A stretch of DNA of 64,000 nt from Pohlia nutans (taxonomy: Eukaryota; Streptophyta; Bryopsida; Bryales; Mniaceae). The translations under genes were made by a program, and so were the position numbers. The notes beneath the pieces were generated by a model. It did no database searches, was not told the DNA's origin, and saw nothing but the letters and a program-made list of their open reading frames with translations. Positions 1 to 12,013 of the stretch are shown one piece after another. The stretch's first letter is position 1. The number at the start of each line of letters is the position of its first letter. Where the stretch lies: positions 45,864,372 to 45,928,371 of the forward strand of contig CM040089.1 in the NCBI GenBank assembly GCA_022496805.1, in the 5' to 3' direction.

Positions 1-2025
1 CCGAGATACAAGTCAGAGTCCAGCCCAATCCCATCCAAAATTATACGCCATTTTCCGTTGATTCCCCGTCTGAAGCGCATGTACCGGTGTAAAAGACTGG
101 CGGAACTTAACAAATGGCACGCCAATCGGAAGGAGGGGAGTAACGTGGATTGCGTCCCCGATTCGAAGGCCTGGAAGCACATTGAGTCATTGGATGCCAA
201 CTTTACAGCTGAGCATAGGAACATACGCTTGGGGATGGCTCTGGACGGAGTGAATCCGTTCGGAAACCAGTCGCTCAGTCACTCGACATGGCCGGTTCTC
301 TTGGTGAACTATAATTTGCCTGCATGGCTAGTGATGAAGCCATTTTTTATCATGCTTGCATTGCTGATTCCAGGGAAAGAGAGCGTGACCTCGGAGAACA
401 TCGATGTGTACCTTACTCCACTGATTGAAGAGCTCTTGGAACTCTGGAAAGGGGTACCAGCGATAGATGTGTCTGAAGAGCCCCCTAGACAGCATTTTGA
501 ACTGCGGGCTCTACTTCTTTGGTGCATGCACGACTTCCCTACGTACGGACTAACATTTGGCCAAGTCACAAAAGGGTATAGAGCGTGTACGGAGTGTGGA
601 CCAGATGTTACAACTCGGCGGTCAAAGGCTTTAGGAAAGAATGTATATGTAGGTCACCGCCGGTATCTCAGGAGACGGCATCCCTATCGTAGGCTCAAGC
701 AAGCATTCGATGGTCAACAGGAGTACCGGCCGCCCCCTCCAATTCTAACAGGATGCGACATCAAGGGCTATGCACAAGAGAGAGTATCCTTCCTGCAGGA
801 GTCATAGGGAAGAAGAGGTGGAGGAGAAGGCGACCCCATTCACCGGACCGGAGTGAAGCGGCTCTCAGCTCTGTACCTGCTTCCGTATTGGCAGGTACTA
901 AGCGCATTCACTGGTTCCAGTAACTACTTTCAGAATTGTTGACTGAATCTAGTAACCTGCTTGATAAGAAGGTTGACTGTGAGTAGTGCAATTTCTGAAA
1001 TCCATCACTGCATGTAGGGAGAAAAATGAATATGGACCTATATCTTCTCAATGAATGCTTAAGATTCTTTGTCAATAGTGAGAAAATCTGACGCTGGAAT
1101 GCTATGCTGGGATTTCTGGCAGGACCTCCTCATTAGACATGTTTTGGATCCCATGCACTGTGAAAAAAACATCTGCGAGAACGTGATGAAAACAATTTGG
1201 GGAGTCCGTGACACTTTGAAGGCCAGGCTAGACTTAAAAGAGGCCAATATTCGACCACATCTGCACCCGCTTCCTGGAAGGAAACCTGGTTATGTCATAC
1301 TTCCAACAGCTCTATATGTACTATCGAAAGAGGAGAAGGCGAAATTCCTAGACATTCTCCGCAATTTGAAGACTCCTACAAACTACGCTGGCCAACTTGC
1401 AAAGTGCATTGCGTCGGATGGGGACTTGAAGGGGCTGAAATCTCATGACTACCATGTCTTGATGCAACAGTTGCTCCCTTTGTGTTTGCGCACTCTCTTG
1501 GACAAGGATACGCGGGTAGCAATAATGCGGCTTAGTCGGGTGTTTGTACGATTGTGCGCAAAGTCCGTAGATCCCTCGTCCATGGAACAGTTATTGGAGT
1601 ACACAGCTGAGACACTATGCATGCTAGAGAAGGTTTTTCCACCTTCATTCTTTGATGTCATGTCACACCTCCCCATTCACCTGGTGCAGCAGTTGGATAT
1701 ATGTGGTCCCGTACACACCCGATGGATGTATCCTATTGAGCGATACTTGAAGAGACTGAAGGGCTATGTTAGGCAACGAGCAAAACCCGAGGGATCCATG
1801 GCGAGGGGGTACATAATAGAGGAGGCGTTAGGATTTTGCACAGAGTACATACAAGACTATGAGCTAACACGCAGGAGGATCTGGGACGATCAGGAGGAAG
1901 TAGGGGCCAAGAGTGAGGTCGTGGAGGGTACAGGTCGATATCGACTCTTGACATCAAAGCTCAGGGCACGGATTCACGAGTTTGTTCTCACGAACGCGGA
2001 GCCTCTACAGTCATACAGAGAATAA
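1..2025 (+). pseudogene. TNP2-like CACTA transposase (Transposase_21 plus DUF4218), broken by one stop
   Basis: The frame is open from base 1, so the N-terminus is missing. The first part holds the Transposase_21 core: a segment reading LPAWLVMKPFFIMLALLIPG, then IDVYLTPLIEELLELWKGV and the C-x-E-C knuckle after a Y-R-A run. An in-frame TAG at 805-807 is the only break before the expected LPYWQ at 880-894. A 228-nt intron (895-1122, GT...AG) then joins LPYWQ to DLLIRHVLDPMHCEKNICEN, the standard TNP2 junction, with frame conserved. DUF4218 follows to 2025, with motifs such as LPTALYVL near the start, then LPIHLVQQL, GPVHTRWMYPIERYLKRLKGYV and EEALGFCTEYI. The role is DNA transposition in the nucleus. 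The single nonsense codon suggests recent loss of function. Confidence 0.9.
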
Positions 2026-2223
2026 GCATCACTTGTTTTAGTCATGCGCTCTGTCTAGAAGGGACAATGTGACTGTGTGTAGTCACCAAAGGTCTATTGC
2101 GTACTAATTCTAGTCATCATATTGCAACACATGACTAGAGAATGTTTTGTAGAGGACGTTTCCTCTATCTGCTTCCTATTTTTGTTATCTAAAAACTTTC
2201 CATCCACTGTGGCTTCTAATCAG

Positions 2224-3058
2224 ACGTCACTACTTGGAGATGGAAGCGCGGCATAGAATGCGTGCAGAGATACGCCGTCGATCACGGGGTAGAAGAGCAG
2301 AGTATCCACCAATCGCAAGGAATGAGCAGTTTTCTGAGTGGTTTCCTACTGCAGTGCAACGGGATGTGGCAGCAAGCACACAAGTGGATGAAGATGTTCT
2401 TGGCCTTGTCCTACCACCTTCATGTGAGGCAAAATCGTATCGCAGCATGTATGCATATAGGAACCATATACGTGTGCGCGGAGCAGAGGTACACTTGTCA
2501 ACGTGCGACAGCGGAGTAGCTGCAACATTCTCACAATCTTGCCGTGCCAGCAGAAAGGACAAGAACCACAGGCTCGCGAACGTGGAGTACGTGGGGTGGG
2601 TCGAAGAGATTATTGGTGCTGACTATGGGAAGTTCGAGTTACTCCTACTGTATTGTAATTGGGTCCAAGCTACGTGGATTGGGCCACGGGCAACTATGAA
2701 GAGAGATGAGTACGGTTTCACTCTCGTGAACATTGACCGTACCATTCCGTACTCATCAGATTCGTTTGCGTTTCCTCTTCATGCTCAACAGGTCTTCTTT
2801 GTTGACGATGTGGCACATCCTGGGTGGAAGGTTGTTCTACGCAATCAATCACGAAGTGTGAGAGTGACCTCCATGGCTAAGGGAAGACCAGATCTACACT
2901 GCCTAAGTCAGGGATTGATGGCACATAATGTCACTGATGATACCGCAGCAATGCCGCCTGTTTTATCAAGTTCCAGAGAGCTTTCTAGCAATGAGGTGCA
3001 GCTTGCTCTGCAAATGGAGGATACAGAGGCGGACTACAATGATGAGTCACCAAAGTAG
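2224..3058 (+). pseudogene. CACTA transposase C-terminal exon with DUF4216
   Basis: A likely further exon of the same transposase. It follows an AG acceptor (…AATCAG at about 2223) and is open to the TAG at 3056-3058. The central part reads as DUF4216: VEYVGWVEEIIGADYGKFEL, then the C-N-W and W-I-G positions, DEYGFTLVNIDRTIPYSSDSF, and QQVFFVDDV. DUF4216 normally follows DUF4218 in plant CACTA transposases. I found no clean donor between 2025 and 2223 that joins the two parts in phase, so the exon link is inferred from domain order. The C-terminal tail is acidic and low in complexity. Confidence 0.75.
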
Positions 3059-3139
3059 GACTGTAGGAGCCGAACTACTATCTGTAGAAATTTGGTACAG
3101 CTAAGGAGTAGTCACAGAGATTGCACAGTTAACAAATTC

Positions 3140-4020
3140 GAGTTGTATGGAAAAAGGCAGTTCATTACCAATATAAGTAAAGAAAATTGTCCAGTTGACT
3201 ATGTAATTTTGCAATCATTACCAATATAAGTAAAGAAAACTATGCACATGACTACAGTATTTTGCAATCACTTTGACATCTCAAAAAAGTACGGAAAGGT
3301 GATGAGTAATAGCTCATTTGTCAACATGGGAAACCAATTTTTGGACTCTCTTGCAATTAGTTAGTAATTGTTTGAAGTTGTATTTATAGGTGTTGCTAAA
3401 ACGCAATTCATTACTAGTATAAGTAAAGGAAACTGTCTAGATGACTGTTATTTTGCATTCATTACTAATTTAAGTAAAGAAAACTGTCCACATGACTACG
3501 TTATTTTGCAATCACTTTGACGTCTCCAAAAAATATGGGAAGGTGATCAATTATAGCCCAATGTGTCAGCCTGGGAAATCTAAAGCAAAGTTAAGCATAC
3601 AAGGCATTTTCGTGCATCTGGAAAGTAAGTGGACAAATAGAGCAAGTGCTAATCATGATTTTTGGACTCTCTTGCAATTAGTTACTAATTTTTGAAGTTG
3701 TATTTATAGGTGTTACTAAAATGCAATTCATTACCAATATAAGTAAAGGAAATTGTGTCGATGACTATGTTATATCGCAGTCATTACTAATTCCAGTAAA
3801 GAAAACTGTCCACATGACTACGTTATTTTGCAATCACTTTGACATCTCAAAAAAGTATGGGAAGGTGATCAATAACGGCTTCTTTGTGAGCATGGGAAAT
3901 CTGTAGCAAAGTTAAGCATACAAGGCAATTTCGTGCATCTGGATCGCAAGTGGAAAGATAGAGCAAGTGGAATCATGATTTTTGGACGCCCAACCCAATT
4001 ACTTACTAATTTCTGAAGGT
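3140..4020 (+). repeat. Three tandem imperfect ~300-bp repeats inside the CACTA element
   Basis: A unit starting near GCAATTCATTACCAATATAA recurs at about 3150, 3400 and 3720. Each copy carries CCACATGACTACGTTATTTT-like and TTTTGGACTCTCTTGCAATT-like segments. Spacing is roughly 250-320 bp and the copies differ by substitutions and small indels. Short ORFs here simply follow the repeat. The ACATGACTAC cores resemble the subterminal TGACTA motifs further right, so these may be expanded transposase-binding regions. Confidence 0.7.
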
Positions 4021-4194
4021 GTATTTAGTAGTGTTTCTAGAATGGTGCCCTAAAATGACATCCTATAATGTTTGCGCGCAGACATGGTAGTGTTGAATAG
4101 ACAAGCTATTATGTAAGTGAAGATTATGGACCTACTCCTATTTTACAGCACTCACCCATTGAGCCAACGACTAGAGGACTTCAAAATCATCTGA

Positions 4195-4554
4195 TTGAAA
4201 TACATGACTACTATTAGTCAAGTTATTTACTACATGACTGCATGTAGTCACCCAAACCAACTCTATTACTACACTAAGACATACATAAACCATATACCCA
4301 TACAATCCGACTACATTAGTATGACTACACATAGTAAGCAGTCAGAGCATGACTCTGGGAACCGGGCAGGAGAACATATGTCCCGTTCCCGTAGACGTTC
4401 CCACCCAGGTCCTCAAAAATATGACTACTTATATGACTAGTCCATGACTGGACCCTCTTAGGACTGATTTTAGACTAAACCAATGACTGAGGTGACTACA
4501 TAGTCATATGCGCTTAGTCACATCCGGTCACATTGGGCTGGTTTTCTTGTAGTG
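4195..4554 (+). repeat. Subterminal repeats and an internal CACTA-type right terminus
   Basis: Many short inverted pairs of TGACTAC and GTAGTCA/AGTCAC occur here, ending at GTTTTCTTGTAGTG (4541-4554), a right-hand CACTA terminus followed by ttg. No matching left terminus was found within the window. This may be the true end of the transposase-bearing element, with 4555-6532 belonging to a second element. Confidence 0.65.
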
Positions 4555-4779
4555 TTGGCAAGCGGAATAGGGGTAAAATGGAGTTTTTTGTGGGGAATGG
4601 AAACTAGCGGTAGCAAGAGACTGAGATCTCCATGATCTCTTTAGCCACATCCCCTTGTCATCAGCTGCTGCAGCTCGATGCCTTCAGTTCGATTGCAATG
4701 CAACCGCAACGAATGAGTCTCCCCCTCAAATGTCCTCATTTGTTTATGATGGAACCCGGTAGAGCCTAACGACAACTAT

Positions 4780-5382
4780 TTGAGCCGATTGATAGAACCA
4801 TTTGAAACCTTAGCCCGCAACCCATCGGACATAGAATATTGCACTCCGTATTTGGGCAAGGACGTCCGTCTAGCTGCGATACCACGGAATACGATAGGTC
4901 CATGGCCGCTTCATGTCCTTTATCATGAAGAAGTGCAAGCTCTCTCTCCCCTTCTTCTCCTTCTTCCTTTTTTGGTTTTTGTTTTTTCTAATAGTTATTC
5001 GTTGTTTTATTAGTTATTCCTAACATGAACGTGTTTTCAACTCTTGCCGCAGGAGCCTGAAACAGTGCAGAAGGTGGTGGAGGCTGCACCTGCAGCGTTG
5101 GCCCTCCACTCAAAGGTAACGATCATGGATTTTGACGAGGATTACAAGCCCACGGACAAAGTTGTAGCTCATGGCACGATCGTGAGCATTGCAGGAGGCA
5201 CAATGCACGGCGGGATGATTGAGGAGGGCAATGCCTCGGTCATGATTTCTTCGGTTGTCCCGGGATCGGAAACCACGTACTTGTTGGAGCCTAACGACAT
5301 AGACGACCCACCAATGCAGCGCTTGGGGGAGGCACTCAACTCCATCACCAAGTGGCTCGTTGCCGCACTAAAGGCAGCCTAA
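4780..5382 (+). CDS. DUF8039-like CACTA accessory protein (partial)
   Basis: The best-supported exon runs from 5053, after the acceptor CTTGCCGCAG, to a TAA at 5380-5382. It encodes about 109 residues with the pattern VVAHGTIVSIAGGTMHGG, then EEGNASVMISSVVPGSETTY, and a final LGEALNSITKWLVAAL. This resembles the DUF8039 region (G-x-V, HG, a V-x-V strand, then an A-x-x-x-x-x-W tail) often found in plant CACTA accessory ORFs. An upstream open stretch (4780 to about 4940, with PFETLARNPSDIEYCTPYLG) may be a preceding exon, but I could not define its donor. Function is unknown. The assignment rests on pattern only. Confidence 0.45.
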
Positions 5383-5639
5383 ACGGCATTGTGTAAGACC
5401 CTTACAATAAGACGTTATATATATTGGTGAGGAATAAGACCGCTAATGCTAGATAGAAACTCTCTCTAAGACTGAACAGTATTTAATATTGTATTGAGAG
5501 CGTCACTACTAAATACAAGTGAACCTTTTTGCATTTCTCTAAACTCACGTATGTGTCTTCCATTGCAGCCACTGTATTTGTAATGCCCAATGTGTAATGA
5601 ATACCCTAAACCCAGTTTGTAGTTTGTCTTAGCTGGTGC

Positions 5640-6532
5640 ACCCGATGACATATGACTACAAGGCGTCATATTTGTTTGTGATGATTCGGGAAACATGACC
5701 GCAGATCACAACTGACTGTATTGCAATTCTAACTGAACGTAGTCATAAACATCTCACAGAAATCTCACTAATGTGACTCTCAGTAACCCACAACATCACT
5801 CTACGAAGTCATACGACCACATACATATCAACAACATTGTCACTATTGCGAGTCATGTAATGTTCTCACTCCCTCCGATACTGTGACTGGAACCATTCAT
5901 CTACCCTTCGCACTCAGACTGAAACATGACTAGAGGTCTGGAAAACACGACTGCCAGCAGTCACAGCGTTCACCCAAATACGACTCGACATAGTCATATT
6001 CGACGTCATCCAAAAACATCACTACTAGTCACATTCCACATGGGCGACATTATGAGCCAAAATATGACTCCATAGAGTCACATTCCACGTCAGCCCAAAA
6101 TATGACTAGCAGTCACATTCCACCTCAGCCCAAAATATGACTAGCAGTCACATTCCACGTGGAGGTGCCACGTCAACAAAAAGATAACTCTACCTAGTCA
6201 TATTCCACGTCAGCAAAAAATATGACTCCACAGAGTCACATGCCACGTAGGATTTTGGCCTCGGCTGCCCGGGCAGGTCAAAAAAAGTCCTGGTCAAGGG
6301 GGCCGGTCAAGTTGGCGGTGCAAACGCTGACATGGCACGTACATTGAGGCTAAGTGTACATTTTCAGGCGTATTTATGAATATGACTAGCTGTTTGAAGC
6401 GACTCGTCGGTAATGAGCCCGCCCGTCACCGCGCGCGTCACATTCTCCAAAACCACTGCAGTCACATTTTCCAATTTTGTGACTGCGCGCAGTCATAAAC
6501 GCCAGTCACAAAATACCCCATTTGTTGTAGTG
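5640..6532 (+). repeat. CACTA subterminal repeat array and right terminal inverted repeat
   Basis: A dense array of TGACT...AGTCA pairs. Between about 5990 and 6250 it becomes a near-regular repeat of about 38 bp containing AAAATATGACT, AGTCACATTCCAC and GTCAGC. It ends with ACCCCATTTGTTGTAGTG at 6532, the CACTA terminus. Such arrays are the known transposase-binding regions of En/Spm elements. Confidence 0.8.
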
Positions 6533-6799
6533 GATTGAGAAAGACAACACAACACAACCCGTAGGATTCTCAAATTGGTTGAACGCAGGCTAAATCTTCA
6601 AACAAAGCTGGCGACTAAATTTAAATCCAGACCAACAACAATGACGCGACGCCGACAAATTTTCTTCATAATTTTCTCAGGTAAAAACCCTCTCCGAGTA
6701 CCTCGTCGCCAGACTGTGTAATCACGCATGCCAAGACAATTACGTTGTCGGAACTATCGTTATGAATGTTGGCACATATCAACCTAGTTCATCATCATG

Positions 6800-7039
6800 A
6801 ATTAAAGACCCCATGGTTTTTTAACAATTTCCGTGCAAAGTCCGAATTTTCATGGGTGCGTACTTTTTTCGCACGGATTCCACACAAATTATGCATTCAC
6901 CCTTTTTGTTATTTGACAAATTGAAAAATCTATACAGAATTAGCGCATAATCAGTGTAGAATTCGTGCAAAAAATGTACGCACCCATGAAAATTTGGACT
7001 TCGCACGGAAATCGTTAAAAATTCGTAGGGTCCTTAATT
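6800..7039. mobile_element. MITE with AATTAAGGACC-type ends, copy 1
   Basis: A 240-bp inverted-repeat element. The left arm runs AATTAAAGACC...ATTTCCGTGCAAAGTCC and then TTTTCATGGGTGCGTAC. The right arm is its reverse complement, with GTACGCACCCATGAAAAT followed by CGCACGGAAAT and GGTCCTTAATT. Arms are about 65 bp. It has no coding capacity. The same family occurs at 8932-9192 and as a half copy at 53880-53952. Confidence 0.8.
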
Positions 7040-7339
7040 CCTAATGATCACATATTAAAGATCATGCATACACACATGCAAAACAATTTCACCACAAGAA
7101 TTATCACCAAGACTTTGGTAGAGGCCAATTTAGTCTATAATTATACAATACAAAATGTGCATGCAAAAACAGTTCCATTGTTAGAACTATCGTGTTGGAC
7201 TCTAAATGTCGCAACCTAGCAAGGGTCTCTTCACATGTGAGACCGGACCGGAGGTAGAGCTCCAAGCACTCGACCTGGAAGGTTGGACCATAGGCACATC
7301 AGATTTCCAAATGTGCACCTAATTGAATTGGAATATCAA

Positions 7340-7841
7340 TTAACCCCTAAACGTCCTCACTCCTCTCCAATTTTGGAGAATTTCAAAGATGTCTTATAAA
7401 ATATAACTAAGAGAGATATTTTGAACTTGATATATGAATAAAAGCTATACATTATGAATATTTGATTCTATCCATACAATTAGATTTACGATTTGTACAT
7501 GAAATTTGTTGTGATTGGTTGAAATGTAATACTCTAAGTGTAGTGATAATTGGAGATTTTTCGAGAGATTTTTTGGTTGCTTAATTTTATAAGTTGACTA
7601 TTTTAGGGGCACCTTTACACTTAAATCTTCAAATTTTGGGTGAATCACTACAACTTGAAATGAAGCATAAAAATTTCACAAATCATCCCCTTTATAATCG
7701 GATCACACATGCATAAAGTTAACTTCCCATAAAAATATATAGTAAAAAACCCACACTGCAAAAAGTCAATGACGGATGAGAAAGTTGTGTTTGATTTTGT
7801 ACATCATCCACTTTCTCAACGGTTGGACATTTAGTGGTTAA
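7340..7841. mobile_element. TTAA-flanked element, family A, copy 1
   Basis: This 502-bp element begins TTAACCCCTAAACGTCC and ends GGACATTTAGTGGTTAA, so the ends are inverted repeats flanked by TTAA. The interior matches the family A sequence also seen at 16393-16966 and 25359-25935: ATTATGAATATTTGATTCTA, GTAATACTCTAAGTGTAGTG, CAAATCATCCCCTTT and CACTGCAAAAAGT. It is non-coding. Confidence 0.75.
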
Positions 7842-8931
7842 CAAGTTTCACTTTTCAACTGAAATTACAAACTTCATGGCAAGTGACACAAATTATGAGA
7901 AATCAGAAGAGGGTGTTTTCAGGGTAGGACATCCAAAATGTGTAGTCTAACATTGCATAACAAGCAAAATGTGGTGATAAACATTAGTTATTTGGCAAAA
8001 GTTAACTACAATGAAAACCAATTCTAGAATTGTATGTATATTAATAATTTGAAAAATAATGTAAAATAGTATTTGGACCAAAATGCGATATATATTGCAT
8101 TCAATGACGTAGAATAAATACATTATTGCCTTAATTGATTCATTTCATTGAAGATATAGCGGTGGCAATAATTCTCCTCAATTCCTATAACATAAAGGCA
8201 TCGTATTCAACAAAGATTCCAAAAGATTCTATGAGCAAGGTGGATATTAGAGATTTATGGCGGAAATTTTTGTTCTTTTACGTTAAATGCCTGTTACAAT
8301 GGCGAGTTCCCAAAAAATTCTTGCGAGCTTGGTTGGCTAATTAAAACAGAGCATGTGGTGTGGTTGGAATATTCATTCGATGTAGTTTGCAAGCGGATAA
8401 AATGACATCAGTAGGAATCTTTCAAAAGATTCCAAAATAATATCAAAGAAATTGAAAAGATTTTGAATGAATCCAAAAGATTCTATTTTACTATATTAAA
8501 TTTGTTTTGGTAGTTTCCTTGTTTATTATATTACGTCATTAATTCAACTGCTTTACATCACTAGAAACTTATTTTGTTGAAAACTATCACACCCATAGTA
8601 CACAAACACCTGAGAGAATTCAAGTGTGTTGACAAGTGGAAGATGCTTAAGGGTGTTTTCAGCAAGTCGGTTTCACATAGGAAACCTCAAGTTTGTAAAG
8701 CCTAAAAACAAGAATTGGGAGAAATGGAGGAACTATAGCTCCATATCAAACATCATATTTGATTTAAGTCTAGGGTAAGCCCTTGGAGCAAGGGGCTTCA
8801 TCGACGTAAAGAGCATTAAAATTTTCTTCTCATCTTCCATTTTCAATGGTAGAGTGTGAAAGGAGCAATTTTGCCATCATGCACAATGAGTACAGTTGTT
8901 TGAATTTTGCCATCACGTTTGTGACATCAAG
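7842..8931. other. AT-rich stretch without recognisable gene
   Basis: I see no coding signal, splice-linked ORFs or clear repeat. The longest open frame (about 69 codons at 8135-8344) has no recognisable motif. Confidence 0.5.
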
Positions 8932-9192
8932 AATTTAGGACTCTACGGATTTTTAACGATTTCTTTACGAAATTTGAATTTTCATGGGTGCATACAATTT
9001 TCGCACGGACTTTGCATAGGTTCAGCGCTAATTCCACACGGATTCAACATTTTTTCAGATAACGTAAAGAGTGAATGCAGAATATATGCAGAATTAGCAC
9101 AGAATCTATTCAGAATCTGTGCGACAATGTACGCAACCATGAAAATTTGGACTTCGCACGGAAATCGTTAAAAATCCGTGGGGACCTAAATT
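8932..9192. mobile_element. MITE with AATTAAGGACC-type ends, copy 2
   Basis: A 261-bp second copy of the family at 6800-7039. It begins AATTTAGGACTC, holds TTTTCATGGGTGCATAC and the inverted GTACGCAACCATGAAAATT, and ends GGGGACCTAAATT. The interior differs more than the arms, as is usual for MITEs. Confidence 0.78.
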
Positions 9193-9452
9193 TCTAATGT
9201 AAAGAAAACGAAATTGGTGTCTTACGGTGCCAGTTTACACAAAGTTGGTGCACACGGGGCTTACGATGTGGATAAAGCTTAAGCCTTGTAAGCGTAATGA
9301 TTTTACTGAGAAGTGTTCTTTTAAAAAGTTCTTTCCAAAAATAGGGACCACCTAGGAAGTGCAGGTTTATGCCACACATAGAAACAACCCCTAATAACAT
9401 AAGGTAAAGTAGAACAACTGAAGACATGCTGAGTGGCACCCAAACAATGCAA

Positions 9453-10364
9453 TTAACCCTAAACCCCTAAAGGACCGTGTTCATCCTTCAAACCTATCAT
9501 TTTTTCATGATGCTTTCAAGAAGGTAATTGTGTCTCTTAATTGGTGTTCATATAAAAAAATTCACCGTTGAAATTCAAAGAGGACTTAGTCGTGAGATTG
9601 AATATAAATTTTCAGAACAATCTATCGTATATATTACATGATTATAAGGTTTGATCATGAGTTGTTTTCTGAAATTTTTGAACAAAATCAACAAGTCATT
9701 CACTCCAACATTCTCACAAATTCCAAAACCATAATTAGCGTTTGAAATTTCAAGAGCATACAAAGATGTATTGTATCTAGGTGCTCACGAAAAATGGTGT
9801 TCTAAAACTAAATACAACAACAATAATTGATTCTCAAAAATTTATGTTTGGGTGAAGTGACTTGTTGGTGACTCGTTGAGCACGTTTTGTGATTGTTATT
9901 AATTGTTACATTGTATAAAATGTGCAAAGATTTCAACAACAAAAAAGGAATATTCCAAAATATTCCAAAATATGAATACAAGATTCCACATATTATGAAA
10001 AGATTTCATTTTAAATATATTTGAGCATTTTCACTAATTATTATATAGTGTTAATGATGCATCAATGGAAAATGTTTTACATATTGTACACTATTTTTTT
10101 GACAAATTTGACGCCCTAGTGTGAAAACGTCCTCCAAAACATCAACCTCTAACTACTTCCAAATTCACCTGCGTTGACATTTTAGTTTTTTCCTAGTGGA
10201 TCGATAAACTTAATTGCAAATTCTGAAGGATTTTTGTGTTCTTGAAATAGACATTTACAATTCTCTAGTTAACATTGAGTCAAAATTATGGAATCCAAAT
10301 AAGTTATTAAAGTAATGAAATTACTCTTAAACACAATGCGTCCATTTGGTCCTTTAGAGGTTAA
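9453..10364. mobile_element. Possible TTAA-flanked element abutting the next one
   Basis: The left end TTAACCCTAAACCCCTAAAG and the right end CCTTTAGAGGTTAA (10351-10364) resemble inverted ends: both contain CTAAAGGACC after reversal. The right TTAA is shared with the element starting at 10361. The interior has no recognised sequence. The pairing of the two ends is uncertain. Confidence 0.4.
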
Positions 10365-10747
10365 CCCTTAAACGTCCAGAAGGCCTGGGCGGGACAACCC
10401 GGAAGGCATTTAAATTTTTGGAGGGAAAAAACAAAAAAAACAAAAAAAACAAAAAATAAATAAAATGACAAAACGGCTCTGCTAGCCAACACTGTAGCAC
10501 TACGGCACTTTTCAAGAAACGACCTCAGTTGCCCCAACCTCAACTCCTATTCATTTTGATAAACTTTGATTGCTTGCCAATAATTCCACAATCTCCCAAA
10601 TGAGGCGCAAATTTGGAATCTAGATCGCTTTTTTAGTAGCTATTCAACGCACCAATCTTTGCTTGATTTGGTTGAGAAAATCCACTTTTTCTTCATTATT
10701 CTCTCATAAATAAGCCTATGGGGCTTACTTTAGCGTTTAAAGGTTAA
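10361..10747. mobile_element. TTAA-flanked inverted-repeat element (387 bp)
   Basis: Begins TTAACCCTTAAACGTCC and ends TAGCGTTTAAAGGTTAA, giving a terminal repeat TTAACCYTTAAACG with TTAA at both ends. The interior has an A-rich run and no ORF of note. It belongs to the same superfamily as the other TTAA elements by its ends, but the interior differs. Confidence 0.65.
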
Positions 10748-11487
10748 GGAACATACAAAGCCCTTGGGGCTTAGTTTTCTTAGTTTCCAAACCAATTTCA
10801 CCATAAATTGCGAGTATTAGATAAATGTTTTTATGCATATTAAATTAAAATTATTTTACAAGAATGTAGTAGATATGTTGTTCTAAAAAGCCAAACAAAA
10901 AATATTGAAAAATAAATCTTTGATGAATTTATATATGTTTATACAATTTGATTTTTTTTGAAAAAGAAGGCAGTCTACAATCACATAAGTTTGAAAACAA
11001 TAGAGTACAAGAGCATTAAATCGTTTTTTTTTTTTTTTTAAATTGTCTCCCCTCAACATCATTACAAACTTCAAAAATATTAAAATAATAATTAAGTTGA
11101 AATACTTCATGTCATGAAATTTACGTTTAAAACCACTTTTATACAATTTTTTCAAGCACTACTTTTAGTAAATTCTTTAGTAGATTTTCTTTTGAAACTT
11201 TGGATTTAAGTATATATAACAACAATAGAGGGCGCCATAAAAAAAACAAAAATAAAAGACAATTTTGTATTTTTTTAAAAGCCTTTGACCAAAGCATTCG
11301 GATTTGAGTATAGCGGCGGATCTTTTTAGTCAAATATACTATGCCTTCACCCTTTTGGCATCATTTGTGACAAGAATAGTATTGGCATATACCTACAATG
11401 ACTCTAGAATGTAATTGACTTGTATATTTTGAGGTGAAAAGTCAAAAAGCTCCTTTTTATTTGCAAATTAGGAATGTCCTTGAAAGG
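10748..11487. other. AT-rich intergenic stretch
   Basis: It contains poly-T/poly-A runs, including a T run near 11023-11039. I see no gene or repeat that I can name. Confidence 0.5.
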
Positions 11488-12000
11488 TCTAACTGCATGA
11501 GCGTTCATTTTTTGAACGATGTACAAATTTCATCCATGTTTTCTCATCCGTCATGCAATTTTTGCAGTGTGGATTTTTTACTCTAGATTCTATGGGAAAT
11601 TAGCTTCATAAATGTGTGATCCGATTAGAAAGGGGATGATTTGTGAAATTTTGATGCCTCATTTCATGTTGTAGTGATTCACCCAAATTTCAAATATTTC
11701 AGTGTAAAAGTGCTTTTGAAAAAGTCAAGTCATAAAATTAAGCAACCAAAAACCCTCCAAAAATCACTGCACTTAGAGTATTACATTTCAACCAATCACA
11801 ACAGATTTCATTTACAAATTTTCAATATCCTATTCGTAAACGAATTACAAAAAAAAAATTGAATTTTGAGTTTCAAATTTTATACAAAAATATTGGTGAT
11901 AGCAATCATAGGTCTAACTGCATGGATAGAACAAAAATTTCATAATAATGTACAACTTTTATTCAAACATCAAGTTCAAAATATCCCTCGTTAAGCACTT
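11488..12000. mobile_element. TTAA family A copy, truncated at both ends
   Basis: An inverted-orientation copy of family A. It carries GCGTTCATTTTTTGAACG, CTCATCCGTCATGCAATTTT, GGGGATGATTTGTGAAATTT, and TCAAGTTCAAAATATCCCTC near its end. The left TTAACCC is replaced by a variant (GGTCTAACTGCATGAGCG), and the right terminal segment is missing before 12000. Confidence 0.65.
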
Positions 12001-12013
12001 CGTTGAAATTTCC

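Larger units (their letters stand above)
1..6532 (+). mobile_element. CACTA (En/Spm-type) DNA transposon, right-hand part
   Basis: A decayed CACTA transposon whose left end lies outside the window. It is read from a TNP2-type transposase (1-2025), a DUF4216 exon (2224-3058), a DUF8039-like exon (5053-5382), and dense subterminal TGACT/AGTCA motifs at 4195-4554 and 5640-6532. Both repeat blocks end in a typical CACTA terminus: TTGTAGTG at 6532 and CTTGTAGTG at 4554, each followed by a possible 3-bp target site (gat, ttg). Two right ends on one strand suggest a nested or composite element rather than a single one. In this superfamily the transposase binds subterminal repeats and cuts at CACTA ends. 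The transposase frame is broken, so this copy is probably not autonomous. Confidence 0.88.

Noticed and set aside
1059..2534. Minus-strand ORFs across the CACTA transposase
   Set aside because: Shadow frames of the plus-strand transposase with no independent motifs.
9453..9480. Telomere-like CCCTAAACCCCTAAAG
   Set aside because: Not a tandem array; it fits the terminal sequence of the TTAA elements.
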